Assembly (NCBI RefSeq): GCF_016909015.1
Contig: NZ_JAFBFA010000006.1
Span: 62,001-126,000 of the forward strand
DNA from: Gracilibacillus alcaliphilus
GTDB taxonomy: Bacteria > Bacillota > Bacilli > Bacillales > Amphibacillaceae
Reading direction: 5' to 3'
DNA length: 64,000 nt
Under the pieces are notes generated by a model. The model did no database searches and was not told the DNA's origin. It worked only from the letters and a program-made list of their open reading frames with translations. Made by a program: the position numbers and the translations under genes. How positions within the stretch are numbered: the stretch's first letter is position 1; every line of letters begins with the position of its first letter. Shown here one piece after another: positions 9,439 to 18,627 of this stretch.

Positions 9439-9688
9439 CTTTTTTTGCTATGCCAGGCGGAAAATGGTCTGCCGCAGACTATATGGTTTTGTGGAACCGC
9501 GGAAACGGATTATCGGCCTAATCAACACTTTATTTATTTGATGAATGAGGCAGGTAATGATATCACTTTGATTGATTATAAAAGATGTAGATTATGGTTT
9601 TTTTCACTATGGAAGACATGAAAATAAATATTTTTATGAGACCATTCAAGAAGCGGAAGAATTTTTTACTGTGAGGGGATTTCTTTAA
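9439..9688 (+). pseudogene. C-terminal remnant of an alpha/beta-hydrolase (esterase-like)
   Basis: Two frames join into the tail of an alpha/beta hydrolase. The first reads LPQTIWFCGTAETDYRPN then YLMNEAGNDITLIDY, recalling the GTAD...AGN...L region that carries the acidic residue. After a frameshift near 9584 the second reads DVDYGFFHYGR then YETIQEAEEFF, like the HGFFNYGR region around the catalytic His, where the His position is Tyr here. TAA 9686-9688 ends it. The N-terminal half with the nucleophile is not found. Identification rests on motif recall only. Confidence 0.55.
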
Positions 9689-10087
9689 TGAACAGACTTA
9701 CTCTCCGCTTTTTGTTGTTTTTTATGCTTAAAGGCAATCCATGATGTTTTTAATGAGGAATAGGTACAGCGCCTCCATAAAATGCTCCCGTAAATATTCC
9801 AGCCCACAGATCATGCCGGTGACTAATAAAGATAAGAAAGCCAAGCAAACTGGCAATGGTGAGATGGAATACCCGAGGAATGGGAAATAGTTTTGCCAAT
9901 TGTGTCAGTATGATAAATACTGGAACAGCTATTACACCGTCCTAAACATTGGTATGAATCGTTGGAAAATCGATAAAAGATCACCCCTTTTTTATGGCCA
10001 GCTAAAAAACTCCGTTGCCCTAACAAGAGCTAACAAGCTTCACTGGATATGGTGAAGATAAAACTCCCACAAACGAAACTTGTCCCT
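9689..10087. other. Gap with possible membrane-protein debris on the minus strand
   Basis: Read on the minus strand from about 9965 to 9749 there is an uninterrupted hydrophobic stretch (VIAVPVFIILTQLAKLF, then ASLLGFLIFISHRHDLWAGIF) ending in a stop, with stops and shifts upstream. It resembles the end of a polytopic membrane protein that once followed the DUF3189 gene. The family was not identified, and no intact gene is present. Confidence 0.35.
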
Positions 10088-10594
10088 TTATTGAAATGAT
10101 TTGTTTTCTAATACAATTACTTTAGAAGGAAAACGTTGCCCGGCTTCTTTCGTTTCTTTCACCAGTTGTTGAATTTGTAAACAACATTGCCGGGCACCCA
10201 TAATTAAGAAGGGCACTCCAAGAAAATCCAGATGCAGCCCTCTGGATAACATCCCTCCGATCGTAAGAGCAAGAGGAACTGTTGGCGAAGTATTAGATAG
10301 GATTACCTTGTCTTGTAGGCCATGTTGTTCCTGTAAGAGCCTAACTAATTGTTCTAAGGCAGGTACAACATATTTATTGTTCTTTCTCCCAATGGTATAA
10401 ACTGAATGGCCTTGTTGATCGACACCGTGAAAAATTAACTTGCCAAAATCTTGTTTGGTTAGTTTATTAAAATAGTCGGTATTGATTACTTCATCTTTAG
10501 TTAATTTTCTGTTAACAGGCAGCTTTTTCAAATGATAAGCAGCTGCCAAAGAGGTAGTATGTGTTCCTCCATAATCATTGTAAATAAAAATCAT
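10088..10594 (-). CDS. DUF3189-family protein
   Basis: A 168-residue protein whose opening, MIFIYNDYGGTHTTSLAAAYHL, is characteristic of DUF3189, a Bacillales/Clostridia family of unknown function. No catalytic role is established. A P-loop-like GGTHTT near the N-terminus and a Cys-Cys pair near residue 136 are visible. The start is the second ATG because AAAGGA is 8 bases before it and abuts the first. Downstream on the same strand lies membrane-protein debris, perhaps a lost partner. Confidence 0.75.
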   Translation of the reverse strand: MIFIYNDYGGTHTTSLAAAYHLKKLPVNRKLTKDEVINTDYFNKLTKQDFGKLIFHGVDQQGHSVYTIGRKNNKYVVPALEQLVRLLQEQHGLQDKVILSNTSPTVPLALTIGGMLSRGLHLDFLGVPFLIMGARQCCLQIQQLVKETKEAGQRFPSKVIVLENKSFQ

Positions 10595-10612
10595 TGTATT
10601 CATCCTTTATCA

Positions 10613-10725
10613 TTTTGCAACTGTGCAGGATGGGTGTTGCAACAAATGTTTTCGGTGGGACTAGTAACCGCAGTCCCAGAATGTTGTGAACGTAACGGAT
10701 GTTTTTATCGACCATTTTGAACATG
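10613..10725 (+). repeat. Degenerate copy (right half) of the TGTTCAAAAAGTCC repeat
   Basis: The stretch 10683-10725 (GTTGTGAACGTAACGG ... ATTTTGAACATG) aligns with the right half of the copy at 36669 (GTTGCGAACTTAACCG ... TTTTTGGAACA). Upstream, GGGACT and AGTCCC form a hairpin. The left end is not recognisable. Confidence 0.4.
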
Positions 10726-11208
10726 TACTAATATAGTTATTGTAGGAGGAAATAAAAAAACTATTCTATGCAATCTTTGTTATTTTTTAGGAAGAGTGAA
10801 CTAGAGAAAATAATGATGCACTCTTTATGCTCGTCAAAGCCAGGAAAAAGCAGTAAACAGTCTCAATCGAATTTGCCGTCATTAGTTGTTTTCCTTAGAC
10901 TTGTTTGAAACCGGAGGTCTTATAGACGATTACGTCGGAATAAATAAATCACCTTATACCAAATAAAGTATTAATTTATATATTTTTCTTCTATATATTG
11001 TACTTTATTTTATAAATATGTTGTATTTTTACTGGGGTTAATGTTATATTTTAACTATCGAATAGATAAATCCAGTTGTAACCGCTTAGATGATTTTGTT
11101 CTCAAGCGGTCGATGAAGAGAACTGGAAGATTACGGTGCTTTTATTCAGGAACAACCAGATATAAAAATATTCATGACGGAAACCAGATAGGAAGGGGAA
11201 CAAATCCA
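10726..11208. other. Gap and probable long leader of fbp
   Basis: AT-rich. A ribosome-site-like AGGAGGA at 10744-10750 is followed 17 bases later by a 44-codon frame; the spacing is too long to accept it. The fbp frame is open from ATG 11041, but that part does not resemble Fbp and its ATG has only GGGG 3 bases away. No riboswitch was recognised. Confidence 0.4.
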
Positions 11209-13140
11209 TTGAATACGGAATATTTAGATTTACTAGCCGAAAAATATGACTGTGAAGAAAAAGTAGTGACAGAGATCATTAATTTAGAAGCTATCCTCAA
11301 TTTACCAAAGGGAACAGAACACTTCGTCAGTGACCTACACGGGGAGTACCAAGCATTTCAACATGTACTGCGAAATGGGTCCGGTAAAGTCAGAGAGAAG
11401 ATCCATGATATCTTTAAGGAAACCTTATCCGAGCAAGAGATTACCGAATTTGCGACGCTTGTTTATTATCCGGAAGAAAAGCTTGCCCTGATAAAGAACG
11501 AACTGACCGATCAAAAGGAATTACAGTCTTTTTATACCAAGCGAATTCACCAATTGATTGATTTAATTGCTTATGCCTCTTCAAAATATACAAGTTCTAA
11601 GCTGCGAAAGGCATTGCCGCAGCAGTTTGTTTACGTCATCGAAGAACTGTTATACAAAAGTGATCAGTATACGAATAAAAAATTATATTATCAGAAGATT
11701 GTACAGCAGATTATTTCCCTCCAACAAGCGGATAAACTAATTACTGGACTTGCCTATACCATTCAGCGGTTAGTCGTTGATCATCTGCATGTAGTGGGAG
11801 ATATCTATGATCGAGGTCCAGAACCAGATAAAATAATGGAGACATTGATTAATTATCATTCGGTGGATATACAATGGGGGAATCATGATGTCTTATGGAT
11901 TGGTGCTTATGCAGGTTCGAAGGTTTGTTTAGCCAATATCTTGCGTATCTGTGCTCGGTATAACAACTTAGATATTATTGAAGACGTCTATGGCATTAAT
12001 TTACGGCCGTTATTGAACTTGGCAGAGACGTACTATCAGGATAATCCATCATTCCGGCCAAAGAAAACAACAGGTAAATCGTTAACAGAGCAAGAAGAAT
12101 TGCAAATTACTAAAATTCATCAAGCCATTGCTATTATTCAGTTTAAATTAGAAAGTCCGATTATTAAACGGCGGCCATTTTTTAATATGGAAGAACGTCT
12201 CGTCCTAGAGAAAATAGACTACGAAAGCAACACAATAACAATCTATGGAACAACCTATTCCCTGAAAGACACATGTTTTGCAACCATTAATCCAAATCAG
12301 CCTGATCAGCTGTTACAAGAGGAAGAAGAGGTCATCAATAAACTCTTAGTTGCAGTTCAACAATCAGAAAAATTAGGACGGCATATGCGCTTTTTAATGA
12401 AAAAAGGTAGCTTATATTTACGTTATAATGGCAATTTATTGATTCATGGCTGTATTCCGATTGATAAAGATGGCAATATGGAGCAGATGGTAATCGATGG
12501 GCAGGTATACAAAGGCAGAGATTTATTAGATCAATTTGAAATTTTTCTGCGTCAGGCCTTTGCTCATAAACATATTACTGATGATTTAGCAACAGATATG
12601 GTCTGGTATTTATGGACGGGTGAATTTTCATCTTTGTTTGGCAAACGGGCCATGACTACTTTTGAACGGTATTTCATTAAGGATAAAGCTGCTCATAAAG
12701 AAGAAAAGAACCATTACTATTATTTACGGGAGAACAAGCAAATTTGCTGCCGCATATTACAAGAATTCGATCTGGATCCTCAGCAAGGTCATATTATCAA
12801 TGGACATACACCAGTTAAAGAGATCGAAGGAGAGAATCCAATTAAAGCCGATGGCAAAATGATTGTTATTGATGGGGGTTTTTCAAAGGCTTATCAATCA
12901 ACAACAGGTATTGCAGGTTATACGTTATTATATAATTCATATGGCATGCAGCTTGTTGCCCACCAGTATTTCACTTCCAAGACAGATGTCTTGTTAAAAG
13001 GGGCGGATGTCTTATCGGTTCGGAGGGTAGTTGACAAAGAATTAGAACGAAAAACGGTGCGGCAAACCAATATTGGAAAAAGGCTGTTGCGCGAAATCGA
13101 CCATCTGCAACAACTTATGTCCTATCGTTATATCCGTTAA
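11209..13140 (+). CDS. fbp: Fructose-1,6-bisphosphatase, class III
   Basis: A gluconeogenic enzyme hydrolysing fructose 1,6-bisphosphate, of the Firmicutes class III metallophosphatase type. The 643 residues keep the phosphoesterase motifs: SDLHGEYQAF (Asp42, His44), GDIYDRGP, WGNHDVLWIGA and NGHTPVKE, plus the long insert typical of the class (B. subtilis Fbp about 670 residues). TTG 11209 was chosen because AGGAAGGGG lies about 10 bases upstream and similarity begins at EYLDLLAEKYDCEEK. An upstream start at 11041 would give 699 residues. It is monocistronic. Confidence 0.93.
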   Translation: MNTEYLDLLAEKYDCEEKVVTEIINLEAILNLPKGTEHFVSDLHGEYQAFQHVLRNGSGKVREKIHDIFKETLSEQEITEFATLVYYPEEKLALIKNELTDQKELQSFYTKRIHQLIDLIAYASSKYTSSKLRKALPQQFVYVIEELLYKSDQYTNKKLYYQKIVQQIISLQQADKLITGLAYTIQRLVVDHLHVVGDIYDRGPEPDKIMETLINYHSVDIQWGNHDVLWIGAYAGSKVCLANILRICARYNNLDIIEDVYGINLRPLLNLAETYYQDNPSFRPKKTTGKSLTEQEELQITKIHQAIAIIQFKLESPIIKRRPFFNMEERLVLEKIDYESNTITIYGTTYSLKDTCFATINPNQPDQLLQEEEEVINKLLVAVQQSEKLGRHMRFLMKKGSLYLRYNGNLLIHGCIPIDKDGNMEQMVIDGQVYKGRDLLDQFEIFLRQAFAHKHITDDLATDMVWYLWTGEFSSLFGKRAMTTFERYFIKDKAAHKEEKNHYYYLRENKQICCRILQEFDLDPQQGHIINGHTPVKEIEGENPIKADGKMIVIDGGFSKAYQSTTGIAGYTLLYNSYGMQLVAHQYFTSKTDVLLKGADVLSVRRVVDKELERKTVRQTNIGKRLLREIDHLQQLMSYRYIR

Positions 13141-13436
13141 ATATGTCCGATAACAGGCTTTTCCTGTAACAGAAGAGGGGAAGCCGGTGTATAACGTTTT
13201 TCAAAAGTCTATGCTTTGATTATTCTAGTTGTTTCCTCAGTAGTGTGCAGCAAACCGTAAACTAGTAAAAACAGGGTACCTGTTACCATTTTTATCCTAA
13301 CTTGTGTAGCAATATTGCCATAAATGGTCAACTAAATTGCTAGTAATTATGATATAATACATGGTAATTATTCCACCTGGTGTAACCGTTTGTAATCTTT
13401 ACTTCAAGGTTTAGAGGTATAAAGTAGGAGGAGTGG
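13141..13436 (+). promoter_or_regulatory. Leader region of the hybrid kinase with extended -10 promoter
   Basis: A TATAAT at 13353-13358 preceded by TGA (extended -10 form) is the best promoter; the -35 is weak. A weak inverted repeat GGCTTTTCC/GGGGAAGCC near 13153-13184 may end fbp transcription. AGGAGGAG at 13426-13433 is a strong ribosome site. Confidence 0.45.
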
Positions 13437-13472
13437 ATGAACAACACCTGCAGACGTTTTGCTCAATTATAG
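13437..13472 (+). CDS. Possible 11-residue leader peptide upstream of the hybrid kinase
   Basis: ATG 13437 lies 5 bases after GGAGG, the best ribosome site in this region, and opens a 12-codon frame (MNNTCRRFAQL, stop TAG 13470-13472). The kinase frame overlaps it, but its first candidate start, GTG 13433, lies on top of the ribosome site and cannot use it. A small hairpin (AGCAGG/CCTGCT) follows the stop. This could be a translational leader, or a remnant of an old start site; the sequence cannot tell. Confidence 0.35.
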   Translation: MNNTCRRFAQL

Positions 13473-13540
13473 CAGGAAGAAAACCTGCTGATGAACTTTT
13501 GCTTTATATAGTCCAAATTAAATATGGAAGAGTTGGAGAA

Positions 13541-16500
13541 ATGAAAAGAAAATATATTTGGTTGATCATTATGTTAGTCATTTTCCTCTCCAGTTTAACA
13601 GGTTTACGTCTTATTTGGTTAGAATGGTTTGACTCGGCAACAAGGATCGAATTTCAGGACGGAGAATTGGATTTACGGGAACGGGATTTAACCGACGACG
13701 AAATTTTCCTGTTGGATGGGGGCTGGGAGTTCTACCCTTATGCATTTATCATGGAACAGGAAGACACTGGTGAGTCGACATCCAAACATGAATCTATTGA
13801 GGTTCCTAATGGCTGGAATGACAAGTTAGGTTCTTCTTTTGGTTATGGAAGTTATCGGCTTCAAATCAAAGTAGATCCTAACTTGCCTACTAACTACAGT
13901 TTGTATATACCGAGTATTCGCAGTTCCTCTGAGGTGTATGTCAATGGACGTTTGCTAGGTTCCTCAGGGGAAGTGGCTCGTTCAGGAGAGAATTATACTG
14001 CTAGAAATTTACCTTATAATCTTTTTATTACTCCAGACAACCAAGGCCTGATTGATATTGTCATTCAGGCTGCTAATTATAAGGATATTAGAAACAGCGG
14101 TATTATCCGTTCGATGAAATTTGGTACAGACCATGCGATAACACGGGAGTCACAGATTTCGAGCAACTTACAAATGGTGACCATTATTTTCTTCTTAATT
14201 AACTCAATCTATACGCTAATCATATATTTTTTAGGGAATCGGGATAAACGCTTATTATTTTTCTCATTACTTTCTATTTCCATCATTATCATCACCTTAT
14301 TAAGTACAGGTGATAAATTATTTCATCAGTTATTCTATATCAGCTATGATTTTGATTTTCGCTTGGCAAATGCAGTGGCATTAATTGCTTGTTTTGCCTT
14401 GATGCAATGTACAAATCATGGAGATCTTCCTTATTGGCGAAAGATCTTTCCTTATTTTCAAATAATTATATGGGCGATGGCTTTGATTACGATGTTTTTA
14501 TCGATCCCACAGGTTATTAGCAGCTTTCCGATCTATTATCTGCTTATAGGTATAACTGTGACGATGACACTGATAGCCATTATCAGAAACATTCGTCAAG
14601 ATGTTCAAACAAATCTGTTGCTAGTACTAAGTTTTGCAGCAGTGCTTCATCACTTTGCCTGGACATTGGGTTTGCGGGAATTAAATTTGTATTATATTTA
14701 TTATCCATTTGATTTAATCATTGCAGCCCTCTGTTATGTAATGCTTTGGTTTAGAAAGTATTTTCAAACATATCGGGAAACAAAACAGTTAGCCGCTAGT
14801 TTACAGCGTATGAATGAGCAAAAAGATCAGTTTCTGGCTAATACATCACATGAATTCCGTAATCCGTTGAATAGTATAATATTACTGTCCAAGTCGGTAT
14901 TAGAACGAGAGTATGTGAGTTTGCAGACAAGAAGCAGAAAAGAATTAAATACGGTGCTCAAGGTTGGAAAGAGGATGAGCCTGTTACTGACTGATTTGTT
15001 AGAAGCAAGAAAATTAGAACATGGACAGCCTAGACTTAATAAACAGGTGATTGCCTTAGCGCCCGTTGTCACAGGGGTTATCGATATGGTTCGATTCTCG
15101 GTGGAAATGAAGCAATTAAAGATGGAGAACCGTATTCCTAGTGATTTCCCGGCTGTATATGCGGATGAAAATCGTGTGGTACAAATTTTCTATAATATTA
15201 TCGAGAACGCTATCAAATATACGAATCAAGGAACCATTACTATTACGGCTTCGATTAACCGTGAAGCAGCAGAGATTGCAATCACTGACACTGGTATAGG
15301 CATTTCACCAGAGATGCAGAAACGTATTTTCAATCCATATGAACAAGACCACAGCAATAAGACAATATTGGAGGGTGGTTTTGGTTTAGGTTTAAGTATT
15401 ACAAGGCAATTGGTTGAACTTCATGGTGGAACAATCAGAGTAGACTCCAAACAAGGAGAAGGTACGAGAATCAGCTTCACGTTAAAACTAGCTCATGCCG
15501 AAGAGGCAATCCGTTTACCGCAAGGGCAGTTCTTTAATATGGTGGATGAAGAGGAAAAAGGCCGAAGTGAAGCCACTATACCGTATGACATAGAACGCCC
15601 GGCGATTTTGGTAGTAGATGATGATCCAGCCAATCTGTTGGCGATGGAGGCAGTTTTACCAGTTGAGAAATATCATATGGTATTAGTATCTAGTGCCAGT
15701 AAAGCACTGGAAGAAATACAAAATCGACAGTGGGACTTGGTTATCTCTGATATTATGATGCCAGACATTTCTGGTTATGAGCTGACTAAAAGCATTCGTG
15801 AGCGTTATAGTTTAACAGAGCTGCCGGTATTATTGTTAACAGGAAACAGCACAACCATTCAAACTAGCTTTATAGCAGGTGCAAATGATTATGTCACAAA
15901 GCCAGTAGAATCAGTAGAACTGCAAGCACGTGTAGATTCATTAATTACATTAAAGAAGGTTGCTGAACAACAGCTGCAGCTTGAAACTTCCTGGCTTCAA
16001 GCGCAGATACAACCCCATTTCTTATTTAATACATTAAATTCAATCATTGCTTTGAGTGAATGGGATTTGAAAAAAATGCGACAAGTATTAAATACCTTTA
16101 GCGAGTTTCTCAGAAGTAAATTTCAGTTCCATCAAATGGATTCTTTAATCCCAATCGAAGAGGAACTTCATATCGTTCGTTCCTATCTTTATATTGAACA
16201 GGTCCGTTTTGGTGATTTATTAGAAGTGAAATGGGAAGTGGCTGACAGCCAGGATATCAAGGTGCCATTTCTGTCTATTCAACCGCTGGTAGAGAATGCG
16301 ATTCGTCATGGAATTAGGAAGAAACAAGGGAAAGGAACAATAACTGTGAAATTGCAAGCCAATCACAGGAGGTCAGAGGCAACTGTCATGATTGAGGATA
16401 ATGGTATAGGAATGAATCAAGAGCGAATACAGGCTGTCTTAAAAAAACCTGTCAATAGTGAATCAGGGGTGGGACTCTTAAATGTAGAGCAAAGACTGAA

Positions 16501-16588
16501 ACAATTTTATGGTAAAGGATTGACTATAGAGAGTACACCGGATCAAGGGACAAAGGTGTCCTTTACAGTTACACTTCATCATGACTAA
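13541..16588 (+). CDS. Hybrid sensor histidine kinase with receiver and second LytS-like kinase module
   Basis: A 1015-residue membrane sensor. In order: N-terminal helix (~5-25), extracellular jelly-roll 7TMR-DISMED2-like domain (~30-210), seven hydrophobic helices (~215-420, 7TMR-DISM), HisKA with His437 in SHEFRNPLN, a HATPase (ENAIKYT, DTGIGIS, GFGLGLSI), a receiver with phospho-acceptor Asp737 (VISDIMMPD), then a LytS/YesM-type His kinase with His826 in QPHFLFNTLNS and its own ATPase (ENAIRHGI, GVGLLN). DISMED2 domains usually bind carbohydrates. No separate response regulator lies nearby. ATG 13541 precedes the membrane helix and has GGAAGAG/GGAG nearby. Confidence 0.88.
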   Translation: MKRKYIWLIIMLVIFLSSLTGLRLIWLEWFDSATRIEFQDGELDLRERDLTDDEIFLLDGGWEFYPYAFIMEQEDTGESTSKHESIEVPNGWNDKLGSSFGYGSYRLQIKVDPNLPTNYSLYIPSIRSSSEVYVNGRLLGSSGEVARSGENYTARNLPYNLFITPDNQGLIDIVIQAANYKDIRNSGIIRSMKFGTDHAITRESQISSNLQMVTIIFFLINSIYTLIIYFLGNRDKRLLFFSLLSISIIIITLLSTGDKLFHQLFYISYDFDFRLANAVALIACFALMQCTNHGDLPYWRKIFPYFQIIIWAMALITMFLSIPQVISSFPIYYLLIGITVTMTLIAIIRNIRQDVQTNLLLVLSFAAVLHHFAWTLGLRELNLYYIYYPFDLIIAALCYVMLWFRKYFQTYRETKQLAASLQRMNEQKDQFLANTSHEFRNPLNSIILLSKSVLEREYVSLQTRSRKELNTVLKVGKRMSLLLTDLLEARKLEHGQPRLNKQVIALAPVVTGVIDMVRFSVEMKQLKMENRIPSDFPAVYADENRVVQIFYNIIENAIKYTNQGTITITASINREAAEIAITDTGIGISPEMQKRIFNPYEQDHSNKTILEGGFGLGLSITRQLVELHGGTIRVDSKQGEGTRISFTLKLAHAEEAIRLPQGQFFNMVDEEEKGRSEATIPYDIERPAILVVDDDPANLLAMEAVLPVEKYHMVLVSSASKALEEIQNRQWDLVISDIMMPDISGYELTKSIRERYSLTELPVLLLTGNSTTIQTSFIAGANDYVTKPVESVELQARVDSLITLKKVAEQQLQLETSWLQAQIQPHFLFNTLNSIIALSEWDLKKMRQVLNTFSEFLRSKFQFHQMDSLIPIEEELHIVRSYLYIEQVRFGDLLEVKWEVADSQDIKVPFLSIQPLVENAIRHGIRKKQGKGTITVKLQANHRRSEATVMIEDNGIGMNQERIQAVLKKPVNSESGVGLLNVEQRLKQFYGKGLTIESTPDQGTKVSFTVTLHHD

Positions 16589-16594
16589 CCAAAT

Positions 16595-16633
16595 AAGGTC
16601 AAGCGATGCGGAGGAAATCGCTTGACCTTTTGT
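16595..16633 (+). terminator. Strong terminator after the hybrid kinase
   Basis: Perfect 13-bp stem AAGGTCAAGCGAT/ATCGCTTGACCTT with a 9-base loop and a T-rich tail. It may also serve the converging yhfP-like gene. Confidence 0.9.
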
Positions 16634-16708
16634 ATATGCAGTGCTTTTCCAGTGTATGTCAGACAATGGGTAGAATAGGAATGTTTTATGATCTTTATGA
16701 CAACAGTC

Positions 16709-17716
16709 TTATTTTATCTCTGTTTCGCCAACAGCAACCAATATTCTTCCTGTAATATGACCATCTAAAATAGTTGACAATTGTTCTGGAAGTTGTTCCA
16801 ATCTAACTTCTTGAGCGACTATCTCCTCAAGATGAGCCGGTTTTAAATCAGTCGCCATTCGCCTCCACATAGGTTCTCTTATATTCATTGGACAAAAAAC
16901 CGAATCGATGCCCACTAAGCTCACTCCGCGCAAAATAAATGGAAAGACTGTGGCAGGCAAGTCAGTGCCGGCGGTTAACCCGCTGACGGCTGCAACACCG
17001 CCGTATTGCAGCTGGCTTAAGACTGAGGCGAGGACACTGCCGCCTACAGGATCAATTACGCCTGCCCAGCGTTGTTGTTTTAACGGTTTTAATGAACCAT
17101 TGTAAACTTCTTCTCGCGGAATGACACTCTCCGCGCCAAGCTTCTTTAAATAGTCATGCTGCTCTGCCTTCCCTGTACTTGCTGTGACGCGGTAACCTTT
17201 GTTTGTCAGCATGTCTACAGCAAGGCTGCCTACTCCCCCAGTGGCACCTGTAACTAGTATTTCACCATGATCGGGCTGAACGCCATGCTCTTCCAGTTTA
17301 CTAATGGATAGAGCAGCTGTTAAGCCAGCTGTACCGAGTATAGCAGCTTCTCTTAATGTTAATTCTTCGGGCAGTTTTACCACCCAGTCAGCAGGAATAC
17401 AGGCATATTCACTATAACCTCCATGATGTGCCACCCCGATATCATAACTGGTCGCAATCACCTTGTCTCCTTTTTGAAAGCGAGGGTCATCAGAAGATTC
17501 CACAATTCCCGTGAGATCGATACCAGGAATCAGTGGGTATTTTTGGATTATTTTTCCATTAGGAGTACTAGCTAAACCATCCTTATAATTTACACTGGAG
17601 TAAGCAACTTTAATAAAGACATCGGATCGAGGCAGGTCTTCTTTTGTTAGTGTCTTCATCTTTACGGAAAAGTCTTGATCGGTTTTTGAGACCATTAAGG
17701 CTTGAAATGTATGCAT
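16709..17716 (-). CDS. yhfP: YhdH/YhfP-family quinone oxidoreductase (acrylyl-CoA reductase-like)
   Basis: A 335-residue zinc-independent medium-chain dehydrogenase. It matches the YhfP/AcuI pattern throughout: YSSVNYKDGLA, PLIPGIDLTG, the Rossmann motif TGATGGVGSLAVDML, and RGVSLVGIDSVFCPM. The family reduces activated double bonds with NADPH; AcuI reduces acrylyl-CoA. ATG 17716 was chosen for its AAGGAG at 10 bases; the open frame extends upstream over the preceding gene's end. It follows a GNAT acetyltransferase on the same strand with a 31-base gap, probably one transcript. Confidence 0.87.
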   Translation of the reverse strand: MHTFQALMVSKTDQDFSVKMKTLTKEDLPRSDVFIKVAYSSVNYKDGLASTPNGKIIQKYPLIPGIDLTGIVESSDDPRFQKGDKVIATSYDIGVAHHGGYSEYACIPADWVVKLPEELTLREAAILGTAGLTAALSISKLEEHGVQPDHGEILVTGATGGVGSLAVDMLTNKGYRVTASTGKAEQHDYLKKLGAESVIPREEVYNGSLKPLKQQRWAGVIDPVGGSVLASVLSQLQYGGVAAVSGLTAGTDLPATVFPFILRGVSLVGIDSVFCPMNIREPMWRRMATDLKPAHLEEIVAQEVRLEQLPEQLSTILDGHITGRILVAVGETEIK

Positions 17717-17747
17717 GAGTAGACAACTCCTTATTAAGATTACAATT

Positions 17748-18320
17748 TTATTCATATAATGATAAGAAATCTTCTTTTAGAATGGCATATAATTTGATAT
17801 CCCAATGTTGATCATTATGAAATAGTGCTTTACGCATCACACCTTCAAAGGTCATGCCTGCCTTTTCCATCACTCGGGCAGAGCCAATATTAGCAGCAAT
17901 ACATTTTGCTTGAATACGGACGAGATTCATTTCTTCAAAACCAAAGGTTAAGATTCTTTTGGCAGCTTCCGTGATCAGTCCTTTGTTCCAATAATCTTCA
18001 GAGAGAGCATAACCAATTTCGGCAATTTGATGATCAGGATTCCAAGATACAAAACCTATAGTGCCGATTAGTTTCTGGTCTTCTCTATGTTCGATTCCCC
18101 ATGGTGATATTAAATTATTCTCATATTGATATAAGGTCATTTCGATAAATTCTTTTGAATCTGTGTGTGTTTCATGTTTTGGCCAGCTTACATATTTTGC
18201 GACATTGGCATTGGAGCCGTAATAGTAAATGTCATTCAGGTCATCCATCGTAATTTTTCTCAAAAGAAGTCTTTCGGTTGCCAAGCTGGGAAAGTTTCGA
18301 TAAATATCTTCGATTTGCAA
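17748..18320 (-). CDS. GNAT-family N-acetyltransferase (RimJ/RimL-like)
   Basis: About 190 residues with the RimJ/RimL layout: TERLLLRKI at the start, WGIEHREDQKLIGTIGF, then EIGYALSEDYWNKGLITEAAKRIL covering the acetyl-CoA site, and ANIGSARVMEKAGMTFEG. It should acetylate an N-terminal or small-molecule amine; the target is unknown. TTG 18320 has AAGGTGG 5 bases upstream; the GTG at 18329 overlaps that site. A SigA promoter lies upstream. Confidence 0.83.
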   Translation of the reverse strand: MQIEDIYRNFPSLATERLLLRKITMDDLNDIYYYGSNANVAKYVSWPKHETHTDSKEFIEMTLYQYENNLISPWGIEHREDQKLIGTIGFVSWNPDHQIAEIGYALSEDYWNKGLITEAAKRILTFGFEEMNLVRIQAKCIAANIGSARVMEKAGMTFEGVMRKALFHNDQHWDIKLYAILKEDFLSLYE

Positions 18321-18358
18321 GGGGACCACCTTCTATTCATTTTTAGCGTGATAACTAT

Positions 18359-18387
18359 ACCATAATATGTATATCTCATTTCGTCAA
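18359..18387 (-). promoter_or_regulatory. SigA promoter of the GNAT-yhfP unit
   Basis: On the minus strand, TTGACG (18387-18382) and TATGGT (18364-18359) are 17 bases apart, about 40 bases before the start codon. Confidence 0.65.
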
Positions 18388-18497
18388 TTAAAGCCAATTG
18401 AACAGCCTTTTCAAGAGTAGGAAGGAACGTAGCGAACATTTTATCACGACGGGAACTGTCTTTGATAAGAGTATAAGTGGGAAATGTTTATAGAAAA

Positions 18498-18552
18498 AGA
18501 ACCAGGAGTCGACCCGTTTATGCATCTGTTCCCGATTCTTTTTTCAGCATAT
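18498..18552. terminator. Bidirectional terminator between ywaC and the GNAT gene
   Basis: Arms AGAACCAGGA (18498-18507) and TCCCGATTCT (18540-18549) pair with two wobbles. They are flanked by A5 on one side and T6 on the other, so they can work on both strands; on the minus strand it follows ywaC. The rest of the 18.32-18.63 kb gap shows nothing more than the GNAT promoter. Confidence 0.7.
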
Positions 18553-18627
18553 TTTCTTTTGGATGCTTTTAACAAGGACAGAAACATTCCATTTTGATGT
18601 GAGAGTTTTTTCGTTTGGTCTCTGCCT

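Noticed and set aside
10768..10902. 44-codon ORF after AGGAGGA upstream of fbp
   Set aside because: The ribosome site is 17 bases from the ATG, too far, and the peptide resembles nothing known to me.
13433..13540. GTG 13433 as the start of the hybrid kinase
   Set aside because: The GTG overlaps its own presumed ribosome site with one base of spacing, and the extra 36 residues come before a proper N-terminal membrane helix starting at ATG 13541.
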